Origin: Gammaproteobacteria bacterium
GTDB taxonomy: Bacteria > Pseudomonadota > Gammaproteobacteria > Pseudomonadales > Pseudohongiellaceae
Length of the DNA: 64,000 nucleotides
NCBI GenBank assembly: GCA_008081045.1
Contig: VMDC01000001.1
Coordinates: 124,001 to 188,000 of the forward strand
Reading direction: 5' to 3'
Position 1 is the stretch's first letter. Every line of letters begins with the position of its first letter. Positions 40,059 through 49,707 of the stretch are shown one piece after another. Under the pieces are notes generated by a model. The model was given only the letters and a program-made list of their open reading frames with translations. It was not told the DNA's origin and searched no databases. Made by a program: the position numbers and the translations under genes.

Positions 40059-41723
40059 CTACTGACACTGGAAGTTCTCTGCCCGCCAGTTATCGGGATT
40101 GTCAGCGCCACCGGCCGGCCCGATGTATCGGGCCTGCTGTGGGTAGACACACAGCGGTCTTTCATTATCAATTTGACCATCGGTACTGTGCGTGGCTGTG
40201 ATGCGCTCTGGTGCGACGCCGTTTTCCACCCAGTTTACCAGCGGGACCAGATTGTCCCAGGTGTCCGGTCCCGGGCCGCCCCGGCAATGCCCCATACCGG
40301 GCGCTAGGAACAGTCTGGCGTGATCCTGAGCCGCGTCCATACTGCCCGCAAACGTCTGATCGACCATGTCGTTGTAATAGTTGATGGTATCCGTAGCCAC
40401 AATGAGTGTGTCCACCAATCCATGATAAATCAGCATCTTGCCCCCGGCGTCGATCAAATAGCGAGACAAATCCGGGTCATTGGCATCGGTGATGGATTTC
40501 ATCAGATCACCCTTGCCGGAGAAGAAGTCGTCGATATCCCAGTCTATCCAATGAAATTCCGGTATCACGCCCTCGGTATTTGCCTGGTAGGTAACGTCAC
40601 GGACATCAGGCACTGTAACCCCCGGGTCTTCGTCGTAAAACAGATAGTTCATGTGATCGCCAGCGACACCCATGAGCTTTGAAGGACCCATGCTGTTGCC
40701 CTGCCAGGGGATGTAGTAACCCGCCCATCGCAGTTCGGAGCCGAACATTTTGCCGGGATAGACTGTCCTGCCCGATGAATCAGAGGGACCGTTGTACAGG
40801 TCGGTAATGGTTTGTAATTGAGCAGAGGTGAAGCAATCGCTTCCGGCTGTATCACTGGGGCACATCAGATCAGAAAGATCGGCCGATGGGTTGAAATCGC
40901 AGGCCAGCGGGTTATCGATGATGCCATCCTGCACCCCGTCCCTGGCGTCGCACTTCAGCAGCACTCTGTCGTGAAGCTTGTCGAGCAGTGCCAGACTGTC
41001 AGGACTGCCATCCCCGGTGCTGTCTACTGCCAGATTCCCCACCAGATTGTCCCGAAAAATACGCTGCAGGTTCCAGGTGCCGGCGGCATTAAGGCCCTGG
41101 TAATTGAATGCCGGCGCGCCGGCGATAATCCCATCGAAGTCTTGAGGGTAGCGCTGGGCAGACATGAAGGCCTGACGACCGCCCTGAGAGCAACCTTCAA
41201 AGTACGAGTATTCTGCGCTGTTTCCGTAATAGTCTCTGACCAGCCGTTTGCCCGCCATGACGGTCAGGTGTACCGCGCGATAGCCAAAATCGATTTCAGC
41301 CTGACGGTTGTTGAAGCCGAAAGAGGCGCCGGGCTCAACGCCGTTATCATGTCCCATGTTACTGTTAGTGACCGCATAGCCCTGTGCCAACCGGTGATTC
41401 GCAAAGTCCAGATCGCCGTCCTTACCGCCATCGCCCCATTGAAGAAAGCGCCCGTTCCAGTTTGCTGGCAGCGGCAATTGTGCATGAAAGTGAATCGCGG
41501 GACTGATGATGCCTCGCACATAGCAATAGGACGACCCATCCTCCGGATTTTCTGCGATTTCTGCTCGGGTCAGAGTCAGATTGCGGCTGTCCAGCAGGGC
41601 TTCACAGCGCAGCGTTTCTGTTGCTGTGACCTGAGCTGCGACGGAGTCAGTCGCCGACAAACACCACAGCGCAGTTAGCCCGGCCAGGCAAAGGGTCAGG
41701 TAGGAGGTTCGCACTTCTTGCAT
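40059..41723 (-). CDS. Tannase/feruloyl esterase family hydrolase
   Basis: YFEGCSQGGRQAFMSAQRYPQDFDGIIAGAPAFNY; FLAPGMGHCRGGPGPDTWD. Confidence 0.95.
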   Translation of the reverse strand: MQEVRTSYLTLCLAGLTALWCLSATDSVAAQVTATETLRCEALLDSRNLTLTRAEIAENPEDGSSYCYVRGIISPAIHFHAQLPLPANWNGRFLQWGDGGKDGDLDFANHRLAQGYAVTNSNMGHDNGVEPGASFGFNNRQAEIDFGYRAVHLTVMAGKRLVRDYYGNSAEYSYFEGCSQGGRQAFMSAQRYPQDFDGIIAGAPAFNYQGLNAAGTWNLQRIFRDNLVGNLAVDSTGDGSPDSLALLDKLHDRVLLKCDARDGVQDGIIDNPLACDFNPSADLSDLMCPSDTAGSDCFTSAQLQTITDLYNGPSDSSGRTVYPGKMFGSELRWAGYYIPWQGNSMGPSKLMGVAGDHMNYLFYDEDPGVTVPDVRDVTYQANTEGVIPEFHWIDWDIDDFFSGKGDLMKSITDANDPDLSRYLIDAGGKMLIYHGLVDTLIVATDTINYYNDMVDQTFAGSMDAAQDHARLFLAPGMGHCRGGPGPDTWDNLVPLVNWVENGVAPERITATHSTDGQIDNERPLCVYPQQARYIGPAGGADNPDNWRAENFQCQ

Positions 41724-41828
41724 AGCGGTTCCCTTGTTGTTCTTATATAGGGCAGTTTTACGGGAAGTTTCAGCAGTTAAACCGGCGCTGATGCTGCCGA
41801 CTTTACTATTGCCCTGAGCGAAAAAGCA

Positions 41829-42518
41829 ATGTGCGGACGCTTTAATCTTATCGACAGCCCCGAGGTGCGCCTTCTGTGTGATTTACTCGGTGTTCAGATT
41901 CCGGACAGCTGCATCAGTCAGGATATTGCGCCCGGCGGACAAATCGCCATCATTCATGAAAGTCGTTCGGGCCTTGCGAGAGAGCGCAGTGTTTCACAGG
42001 CCATCTGGTGGTTGTTCCTTGATCGCAAAACGCTGAAACCCGATTACCGATACGCCAGCTTCAACTCCCGTTCTGACAAATTGCACAAGCCGCAGGGCAT
42101 TTCTTACACGCCCTTTCGGGAATCACGCTGTATCATTCCAGCAAGTGCTTTCGTTGAGGGTCTCGGTGACAAGAAGACCTATCACATGATCGAGCTGGAA
42201 GGCGCAGCCATTGCTTTCGGCGGGCTGTACCGGGAATATCTCGATCAGCAGACAGGAGAGTGTGTTTACGCAGCTTCGATCATCACTCTGCCCCCGCTGT
42301 CGCCACAGTGGGACAACATTCATCCGAAATCGATGCCTTTGATGCTCGACCTTACGGATGAGGATCTGATCGCAAAATGGCTTGATCCCGACTTTTCCGA
42401 TGTGGAACAGTTTGCCCGGTGTCTCGAGCCGGGTTTGCCCGGTGCCATGAGAGTGACCCGCATAGGAAAGCCGAGTCGCTGGAACCCGATCGAAGACGCT
42501 TTCATGATTGTGAGCTGA
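41829..42518 (+). CDS. SOS response-associated peptidase (SRAP/YedK/HMCES)
   Basis: MCGRFNL N-terminus (catalytic Cys2), FNSRSDKL, RCIIPASAFVEG. Confidence 0.93.
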   Translation: MCGRFNLIDSPEVRLLCDLLGVQIPDSCISQDIAPGGQIAIIHESRSGLARERSVSQAIWWLFLDRKTLKPDYRYASFNSRSDKLHKPQGISYTPFRESRCIIPASAFVEGLGDKKTYHMIELEGAAIAFGGLYREYLDQQTGECVYAASIITLPPLSPQWDNIHPKSMPLMLDLTDEDLIAKWLDPDFSDVEQFARCLEPGLPGAMRVTRIGKPSRWNPIEDAFMIVS

Positions 42519-42557
42519 CATCCGGCCAACTGAATTTCACCCTTTGAGGACAAGAAG

Positions 42558-42932
42558 ATGGATAACCAGCAAATTGCCGCCGATCTTTTTTCGGCTTTTG
42601 AGACAGGAGACATGGATACTGTTCGACAGTTGTGTGCACCGCAGTTCAGGGCACGTCAGAATCTGAACAACGAGTTTGATGTCGAAACGCTTATCCAGTT
42701 TTCACAGGCCGTGAGCGCCATAGTCAAGGACTTCCGTTATGAAGATATCATCCGCAGCGCCACGGACAGCGGTTTCGTCGAGGAACACACAGTAAGGGGC
42801 ACGCTGCCCAACGGCAGCCAGCTGACGCTGGTTGCCTGTGTTGTTGCTGACATTGAGAATGGCAAGATCACGCGGCTCAGAGAGTACGTCGATACGGCGG
42901 CGGCGGCCGGGCTGTCCGCTGCGCTGGCCTGA
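42558..42932 (+). CDS. NTF2-like/SnoaL family protein
   Basis: LFSAFETGDMDTVRQLCAPQFRARQN...GKITRLREYVDTAAAAGL. Confidence 0.8.
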   Translation: MDNQQIAADLFSAFETGDMDTVRQLCAPQFRARQNLNNEFDVETLIQFSQAVSAIVKDFRYEDIIRSATDSGFVEEHTVRGTLPNGSQLTLVACVVADIENGKITRLREYVDTAAAAGLSAALA

Positions 42933-43066
42933 GCGTCGGCCACACTCCAAGCAGCCAAAAAAAGCTCTGGGAGCCACGGCGGCAAGCTTCCGGCCGGTTC
43001 ACCTGCCGTTCAGCTGACTGCGCCTATGCTTTCCTCCACAATGCAGTGCCATGGGAGGAAATCGCT

Positions 43067-43627
43067 GTGAAAAAAAGGCTTATTGCGCTAATCGTCCTGT
43101 TCACCATGACAACGGGATTACCGGCCGTGCAGGCGGATGACCGCGTTTACCGGCATTCTGACGGCCCTGCCAACTGGCGTCTGGGTGAACGCGTGCGCGA
43201 TGGGTTTGCGATCTACAGAAATGGCTACCGGGTACCCGGCTCTGCCATTGCGCTCGCCGATGGCTGGGCCTTGGGGAGCGCCCGGGAGAGTGGAGGCTTC
43301 GCCATTTATCGCTGGAATGGGCGGCACTGGGATCAGGCTCCCGGTGGCGCTGTCGAGATAGGCGGCACCTACCAGCGCCCCTGGGTAATCAACAATCGCG
43401 GCCAGCGCTATGTCTGGAACGGGTACGGTTGGGATCAGGATTTGGCTGCCCAGAATCGAGCGCAAGGGTTTAACTCGCGACGTTTCAATCAGAGGTCTGA
43501 CAATCCCTTTCGCAGTTGGGGATTCTCCGAAGGCGGTCGCAATTTCCGGTCTGACCGCTTCCGGCGACATACTGGCGGTCTAACCCACCGGCGCCAGCGA
43601 GGCAATCACCACTATCGCTCGTGGTAG
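43067..43627 (+). CDS. Hypothetical secreted tectonin-like protein
   Basis: Signal peptide KKRLIALIVLFTMTTGLPAVQA; WNGRHWDQAPGGAVEIGGTYQRPWVINNRGQRYVWNG; GTG start at 43067 or ATG at 43046. Confidence 0.65.
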   Translation: MKKRLIALIVLFTMTTGLPAVQADDRVYRHSDGPANWRLGERVRDGFAIYRNGYRVPGSAIALADGWALGSARESGGFAIYRWNGRHWDQAPGGAVEIGGTYQRPWVINNRGQRYVWNGYGWDQDLAAQNRAQGFNSRRFNQRSDNPFRSWGFSEGGRNFRSDRFRRHTGGLTHRRQRGNHHYRSW

Positions 43628-43735
43628 CCTGCAGACGCCCGCTCTGAAAGGCTTGCGCCTTTCCCTGGGAAGACTCCTGCGGTATGGTGCCTTTTCAGAG
43701 ATTCGCCGCCATCACACTCACACCGGAAATTTGTC

Positions 43736-44596
43736 TTGCCCCTAGAAAAACTCTCCAGCGTCAGATGCTTCGGCGGCAGTCAGGAGCGCTACCGGCATTT
43801 TTCCACCAGCTGCATCTGTGAAATGACTTTTTCGATTTTCCTGCCGGAGCAGTTGGCTATGGGAGCCGATTTAAAGCTTCCTGTCCTGTATTGGTTGAGC
43901 GGACTCACCTGCACTGATGAAAATTTCGTGGAGAAATCAGGTGCGCAGCGAATGGCTTCCGAACTGGGCCTTGTGCTGGTGATGCCGGATACCAGCCCGC
44001 GCGGCGACGAAGTGCCTGACGATGAACAAAAAAGCTATGACTTTGGCCTGGGAGCGGGGTTTTACCTGAATGCGACGCAGGCGCCCTGGAGCCGGCACTA
44101 CAACATGTACGATTATGTGGTAGAGGAATTGCCCGCTCTGGTTGAGAAGCATTTTCCGGTGGACGGGAGCAAACAGAGTATCTTCGGGCATTCCATGGGC
44201 GGGCACGGCGCTCTGACGGTTGCCCTGAAGAACCCGGACAAGTACCGAAGCGTGTCCGCGTTTGCGCCGATCTGCTCGCCAATGCAGTGCCCTTGGGGAG
44301 TCAAAGCGCTGAGCGCTTACCTTGGCGACGATCAGAGCGAGTGGCTGGACTATGATGCGGTTGCTCTCGTTAAACGGGCGACGCGGCCCATTCCGATGCT
44401 GGTGGATCAAGGGTCGGAAGATCCCTTCCTGAAAGAACAGCTCAAGCCTGAATTGCTGGTCTCAGCCTGCCACAGCGCGGGGATGAACCTGGGGTTCAAT
44501 CAGCGTGAAGGCTATGACCACAGCTATTTGTTTGTCTCAAGCTTCATGGAAAACCACCTCCGCTTTCACCACGGTATTCTGAGCATGGTGGTTTGA
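43736..44596 (+). CDS. fghA: S-formylglutathione hydrolase
   Basis: LPVLYWLSGLTCTDENFVEKSGAQR; GHSMGGHGALTVALKNPDKY; TTG start. Confidence 0.95.
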   Translation: MPLEKLSSVRCFGGSQERYRHFSTSCICEMTFSIFLPEQLAMGADLKLPVLYWLSGLTCTDENFVEKSGAQRMASELGLVLVMPDTSPRGDEVPDDEQKSYDFGLGAGFYLNATQAPWSRHYNMYDYVVEELPALVEKHFPVDGSKQSIFGHSMGGHGALTVALKNPDKYRSVSAFAPICSPMQCPWGVKALSAYLGDDQSEWLDYDAVALVKRATRPIPMLVDQGSEDPFLKEQLKPELLVSACHSAGMNLGFNQREGYDHSYLFVSSFMENHLRFHHGILSMVV

Positions 44597-44663
44597 TGCA
44601 GCCGGCGCGCAGCCTTGAACGGGTTTTTCTGACGCTGGCGCTGCGTTCCTTTCAGCGGAATCA

Positions 44664-46097
44664 TCAGATGGCCAACCAGAGCACGACAAACATCAGCGCC
44701 GTAGCAACCTGACTCGGACGGTCTGACACTGCCAGCAGAACCGGGTCTTCATTCAGTGTGCCCTTTCGCGCTAACCACCAGGCTCTGAACAGGATCCCAC
44801 CCAGCAGCCCGGCAATCGGCCAGAGCCATTCCGGGGAGCGGTATAAAGCCCGGGTCTCATCTGCATAGATGTAAAAAATAAATATCAGCACGGAACAGGC
44901 GCAGGCGAAAAGGCCCTGCGCGGTGAGCGCGGTCAGATCGCCCCGGCTATAGGCCCGCCCCGGCAGTACTGCGGCATGGGTTGATTTGCTTAATTCGACA
45001 ACGCGCTTCAGTGCAGCCAGTCCGAAGAACAGAGTCATCGAAAACCCTAACAACCAAATCGAAGCATTGACCTGTGCTGCTTCCGCTCCGGCCTCGAGTC
45101 GCAGGGAATACAAGCTTGCCAGCGTGAGCAAGTCCAGGAAAAAAAGGCGTTTCAGCAGCAAACTGTAGAGTACGGTGAGCGTCCAGTACCCTAAAAGAAT
45201 GACCATGAATTCTCTGGGCTGCAGATGAGCAAGTGCAAACGCGGCCAGGAGCAGAACGATGGCTGCCACCATGCCGGTCTGAATCGGCAGGGTGCCCGCA
45301 GCCAGCGGTCTCGTTTTTTTTGTGCTGTGCAAGCGATCAGACTTCAGATCCAGCAGATCGTTGCTGAGATACACACTCGATGCCACCAGACAAAAACAGA
45401 CAAAGCCGATAACAGTGTGCAGCAGGCGGTGTGCGTCAGTAATCTGATGCGCCAGCGTGAGCGGAATAAACAACAACCCATTCTTCGCCCACTGATGTGG
45501 CCGCATGGCCTGCCACAAATAGCGGACCCGAGAGCCTGGCGGGTCAAAATCTCTGCTTGGCTTGGTGTCACAGAGGTCGCGGGCGAGTGAACTGCTGCAG
45601 TTTACGCGAATGACTTCGGCTGCAGCTTCCCAGACAGGGATATCAGCCTTTGAATTGCCGGCATAGCTGAACGGTTTGCCACGGGTAATTTCCTCGATAC
45701 GCTGGCGTTTGGCCGTGGCTTTCAGATTGATCTGCTCATCGCTGCCAACACAGGTTTCGAACAACTGAAGGGGTTCGGCGAATTTCTGAAGCGCTCGTTC
45801 ATTGGCAGCTGAAATCAGAACCAGCTGGCGCCCGTTTCGCTTTTCGCCGTTCAGGAAATCCAGAAACTCTTCATTGAAAGGCCAACCGCGGAAACTGAGG
45901 TCAACCCGTTCAGCCAGTCGTGCTTTCAGAGTCGCTTTACCTTTCAAAAGCCAGATGATCATGAGTACCAGATTGAGCGGGTTTCGCTTGAGCAGCACAC
46001 AAACCGACTCAAACATCAGATCGGTTTTGATCAGGGTGCCGTCCAGATCGACAAACAGAGGCAGGGCCTCGCGGTCTGTTGAAGTGAGTTCAGTCAA
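44664..46097 (-). CDS. HAD-domain/UbiA-family prenyltransferase fusion (decaprenyl-phosphate phosphoribosyltransferase-like)
   Basis: N-terminal LPLFVDLDGTLIKTDL (HAD DxDGT); C-terminal YLSNDLLDLKSDRLHSTKKTRPLAAG UbiA motif. Confidence 0.9.
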   Translation of the reverse strand: MTELTSTDREALPLFVDLDGTLIKTDLMFESVCVLLKRNPLNLVLMIIWLLKGKATLKARLAERVDLSFRGWPFNEEFLDFLNGEKRNGRQLVLISAANERALQKFAEPLQLFETCVGSDEQINLKATAKRQRIEEITRGKPFSYAGNSKADIPVWEAAAEVIRVNCSSSLARDLCDTKPSRDFDPPGSRVRYLWQAMRPHQWAKNGLLFIPLTLAHQITDAHRLLHTVIGFVCFCLVASSVYLSNDLLDLKSDRLHSTKKTRPLAAGTLPIQTGMVAAIVLLLAAFALAHLQPREFMVILLGYWTLTVLYSLLLKRLFFLDLLTLASLYSLRLEAGAEAAQVNASIWLLGFSMTLFFGLAALKRVVELSKSTHAAVLPGRAYSRGDLTALTAQGLFACACSVLIFIFYIYADETRALYRSPEWLWPIAGLLGGILFRAWWLARKGTLNEDPVLLAVSDRPSQVATALMFVVLWLAI

Positions 46098-46100
46098 GGC

Positions 46101-46841
46101 CTAGAACTTGAGCCGCTTGAAGACGGCCTCCGGTATTGATCGCACAACAGCCATGATCAGTCGCCAGTAGCCGGGAACGTAGACAGTGTGTCGTTTGCGC
46201 CTGATAGCCTTTTCGATCTGTCTGGCAACAAGTTCAGGGGAAGACCAGAGAAGGCCTTTGTCAAACTGCTGCGTCATCGGTGAATCTACCAGTCCGGGTC
46301 GGATGTCCAGTACGTCGACGCCGTAGGGTAGGAGCTTCCCCCGTAGACCCTGAAGGTAGGTTGAGACCAAGGCCTTGGCTGCACCGTAAACAAAATTGGG
46401 CTGCCTGCCACGGTCGCCAGCGACTGAGGTGACCACCGCCAGCATCCCACGACCTTGCGCTTTCAAGTAAGGTGTCAGCCGGGTAAGCAAAGAAATGACG
46501 CTCAAGCCATTGATGTCAATTTCACGCCGGGCAAGATCAAAATCCTGCTCTGCCGCCTCCTGATCCGGAAGCGAACCGTGACAGATCAGGACGAGGTCGA
46601 TGTCTTCCTCATCAAAGAATTCAGTCGCGGCATTAATCGCGGTTTCATATTCTTCATGATTCAACAGATCCAGCACACGGGTCCCGACCCGCGCTGCGCC
46701 TCGAACCAGGAGATCCTGCTGCTGCAGCGCCAATCGCGAGCCATTTCGTGCAATCAGAAACAGACTGCTGTGCTGTGCCGCATAGCGCCTGGCAACTGCA
46801 GTCGCGATTGCAGAACCAGCACCGATCAGAAGAATGTTCAT
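46101..46841 (-). CDS. SDR-family oxidoreductase (DprE2-like)
   Basis: NILLIGAGSAIATAVARRYA; VVTSVAGDRGRQPNFVYGAAKALVSTYLQGLR; next to DprE1-like gene. Confidence 0.87.
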   Translation of the reverse strand: MNILLIGAGSAIATAVARRYAAQHSSLFLIARNGSRLALQQQDLLVRGAARVGTRVLDLLNHEEYETAINAATEFFDEEDIDLVLICHGSLPDQEAAEQDFDLARREIDINGLSVISLLTRLTPYLKAQGRGMLAVVTSVAGDRGRQPNFVYGAAKALVSTYLQGLRGKLLPYGVDVLDIRPGLVDSPMTQQFDKGLLWSSPELVARQIEKAIRRKRHTVYVPGYWRLIMAVVRSIPEAVFKRLKF

Positions 46842-48193
46842 CGCTGAGATGACCTCATGGCGGCTTGAGTGAGTCCAAGCCGATCCGACTGCAGTGAACC
46901 CAGTGTCCCTGCCGGATCAATCCGGTCTTTAAGGGCTTTGAATTGGTGCCAGTTGGGGTAACCCTGTCTGAATACTGCAGCACTCATGCGCGCATCTTTC
47001 GCCAGATAATGTCGTCCGCCCGCAGCCAGAACGATCTCGTCCAGTCGGTCCAGCAGCGGCAGCAGATCGGGCTCATATTTGAAATCAAGGGTCAGTGTGA
47101 CGCCCTCGCTGGGGAAGCTCAACCAGTTGGCATTGGCAGGCCCGAATCGCTTGAGCACGGCAAGAAAGGAGCCTTTTCCGGACCGACTTACGGTCTCCAG
47201 CGTTTCTCGCAGACCCGACTCTGCGGCGTCGTCTGGCAGAACGAACTGATACTGCAGAAACCCTTCAGACCCATAAAGCCGATTCCACCCTTTCAGACTG
47301 TCCAGTGGAAAGAAATAGTCGTCGTAGTAAACCGAGTTCACTGACTTTTTGAATCTGTGGCGGGCGTAGTACAGCTGGTTAAAGCCACCCATCGTGTAGC
47401 GATTGAGCAGAAACCCCGGCGTCGTAAAGGGCACAGAGAGCTTGCGCTTTGATCTGTGCTCCAGCTTTCCTGTCTCACTGTGACTGCCAAGGTGAATGAC
47501 CCCCCTGCCCAGCGCCGACGCTTTTGCCAGACAGTCCACCCACGCGACGACATACTGTTCGTCATTATGCTGTCGCAGCAGAGCCAGACTCTCCTCGAGA
47601 TTGGCCGCAGGAATTGACTGGGCGCTGATGAAGGCACTCGGCACCTTTTTCAAAGAGATGGTTGCATCCAGAATCATCCCGGTCAGTCCCATACCGCCGC
47701 AGGTGGCCTGAAAGTACTCTTTATTCTCGGTGGGAGAGCAGACTGCGGTCTCACCGCTGGGCAGAAGCAGGGTGAAACGTTCAATGTGATCACAGAAACT
47801 GCCATCGACGTGATGATTTTTGCCGTGAATGTCGGCCGCGATCGCACCACCTATGGTGACCGTCTTTGTGCCCGACAGCACCGGCAGGAACAGGCCCTGT
47901 GGCACACAGACACGCAGTATCTCGGCCAGGGTGGTGCCGGCGCCGCAGCGAATGGTCAGAGCACGCCGGTCAAGGCTGATAAAGTCGTCCAGATACCGGC
48001 TGCTTAACACCCTGGCTGCCAGGGCGCTGTCTCCGTAGCTGCGCCCCGCGCCCCGCGGGATCATTCGCGGTCCCTCGCCGTTCTTTAGAATTTGCGCTGT
48101 GGAGTCAGCATCTCTGGGCGCAAGCACGGACGCTTCTACGTAAGGATACCGACCCCAGCCCGAAAGACGCATTCTGCTATTGACCCCCGTCAT
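46838..48193 (-). CDS. FAD-binding oxidoreductase (DprE1-like)
   Basis: IPRGAGRSYGDSAL, GGAIAADIHGKNHHVDGSF, GGRHYLAKDARMS; exact start uncertain (48247, 48193 or 48172). Confidence 0.88.
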   Translation of the reverse strand: MTGVNSRMRLSGWGRYPYVEASVLAPRDADSTAQILKNGEGPRMIPRGAGRSYGDSALAARVLSSRYLDDFISLDRRALTIRCGAGTTLAEILRVCVPQGLFLPVLSGTKTVTIGGAIAADIHGKNHHVDGSFCDHIERFTLLLPSGETAVCSPTENKEYFQATCGGMGLTGMILDATISLKKVPSAFISAQSIPAANLEESLALLRQHNDEQYVVAWVDCLAKASALGRGVIHLGSHSETGKLEHRSKRKLSVPFTTPGFLLNRYTMGGFNQLYYARHRFKKSVNSVYYDDYFFPLDSLKGWNRLYGSEGFLQYQFVLPDDAAESGLRETLETVSRSGKGSFLAVLKRFGPANANWLSFPSEGVTLTLDFKYEPDLLPLLDRLDEIVLAAGGRHYLAKDARMSAAVFRQGYPNWHQFKALKDRIDPAGTLGSLQSDRLGLTQAAMRSSQR

Positions 48194-48638
48194 TCTGATT
48201 TTGACCGAATTGGCCATGGGCTGGATTGTTGCCGGCTGTTGAGACAAAAACCATCCGGCTGTCGAGTTGATACTTTACAACATATCCGATGGCCAGTCCG
48301 ATTGCAGCGCCGGAATAGCGCGCGGACTTGCCGCCAAACAAGAATTCGCAGCCCAGTTCGAAACTCCAGAATAAAACGGTAGTAAGTACTCCGGTCACAG
48401 CATAGGCGATGAATGTTCTGAGGTTGTGTCGCTGCGAACGGGTGACGAAGGCGAAGATGAATTTCTTGTCCAGGCAGTATTTACTGATCAGGCCTGTCAT
48501 TGTGCCAATCAGGAGGGCGACGTAGAGCGTGTAGCTACCCGCATAGATTCTGATCGTCAACTCCTGAGACGCCAGGTTGATTAGGGTGGCAATTATGGCG
48601 AAAACCCCATACTTTAGTGCCCGGTCGGCGGCAGTCAT
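48177..48638 (-). CDS. GtrA-family membrane protein
   Basis: LKYGVFAIIATLINLASQELTIRIY...YCLDKKFIF; four TM segments. Confidence 0.87.
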   Translation of the reverse strand: MTAADRALKYGVFAIIATLINLASQELTIRIYAGSYTLYVALLIGTMTGLISKYCLDKKFIFAFVTRSQRHNLRTFIAYAVTGVLTTVLFWSFELGCEFLFGGKSARYSGAAIGLAIGYVVKYQLDSRMVFVSTAGNNPAHGQFGQNQNDGGQ

Positions 48639-48713
48639 ATCGAAGTTCTCGTCGGCTTAAATAGATCTCGCTGCGGCTGATGCCCAGCTACTGAGTCGGA
48701 ATAGGAAGCGGCA

Positions 48714-49508
48714 ATGACAGAGCTCATGAATTTTGCACAAAGCGTAGCGCGTGAAGCCGGTGAGCTGATTTTGTGCGAGCGCGAGCAGGCTGACCTTGTT
48801 CACGATTATAAAGGAGGAAATGAGCTGGTGACTAATGCCGACATCAAGGCAGACCAGCTAATCCGAACCCGGATTGAGCAGCGCTTCGCGGAACACCGGC
48901 TCCTGTCTGAAGAGTCTTCTCCTGAGTTGCAGCGGGTCTGGGAGTCTGAGGTGCCGGTTTGGATTGTTGACCCGATCGACGGCACCGTGAACTACGCCCA
49001 CGGCCACATTCAATCGGCCGTCTCCATTGCTTACTGCGAGCACGGACAAATAACCCTTGGCGTCGTCTACAACCCCTTCACCGACGAGCTTTTCAGCGCC
49101 GAATTGGGGCAGGGCGCGAAGCTGAACGGAGCGACGATCAGAGTGGCTGAGGAGACAAATTTGCGCAGAGCCATCATTGCCACAGGGTTTCCGTACATCA
49201 AAGAAGGAATTGACGACATGGTGGAGCGGGTCAGAAGTATTCTTCATCATTGTGCCGACATTCGGCGACTGGGCTCCGCTGCACTCGATATATGCTGGCT
49301 GGCGGCCGGTCGTCTTGACGGTTATTACGAAAGCCTCAGCCTGTGGGATTTCGCAGCGGCCAGACTGATAGCCGCGGAGGCTGGCGCCGTGTGTGGCCAT
49401 TTCGGTGCGGTGCCGGAAGATGTGGACCCCCAATTCTTTAATAAGAACCTCCTGATCGCGAATCCGGCCCTGTACCCCCAGCTGTTGGAGCTGCTGCAGC
49501 AATCCTGA
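48714..49508 (+). CDS. Inositol monophosphatase family protein
   Basis: WIVDPIDGTVNYAHG; RRLGSAALDICWLAAGRLDGYYE. Confidence 0.93.
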   Translation: MTELMNFAQSVAREAGELILCEREQADLVHDYKGGNELVTNADIKADQLIRTRIEQRFAEHRLLSEESSPELQRVWESEVPVWIVDPIDGTVNYAHGHIQSAVSIAYCEHGQITLGVVYNPFTDELFSAELGQGAKLNGATIRVAEETNLRRAIIATGFPYIKEGIDDMVERVRSILHHCADIRRLGSAALDICWLAAGRLDGYYESLSLWDFAAARLIAAEAGAVCGHFGAVPEDVDPQFFNKNLLIANPALYPQLLELLQQS

Positions 49509-49707
49509 GCCCAAAAAATGCTGTGAAAGGCCTTTTTGGCAGGTTAAAGCGAAGTCAGGGCGATTGACGCATCCGGAATCCCTCTTTATTATTTACATTG
49601 GATTCAATGGCTTACAAGCGCGGTGCCGCGTTTCGTCAACCAAACCACAAATATTTGCGTTGTACACACTGAAACAGCAATCGCTGAACCTTTTTAAGGA
49701 GACAATT

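Noticed and set aside
40818-41678. 286-aa plus-strand ORF
   Set aside because: Antisense to the tannase/feruloyl esterase gene, which has strong family motifs.
43736-44596. Formaldehyde detoxification operon around fghA
   Set aside because: No glutathione-dependent formaldehyde dehydrogenase lies next to it in the window, so only the single gene is claimed.
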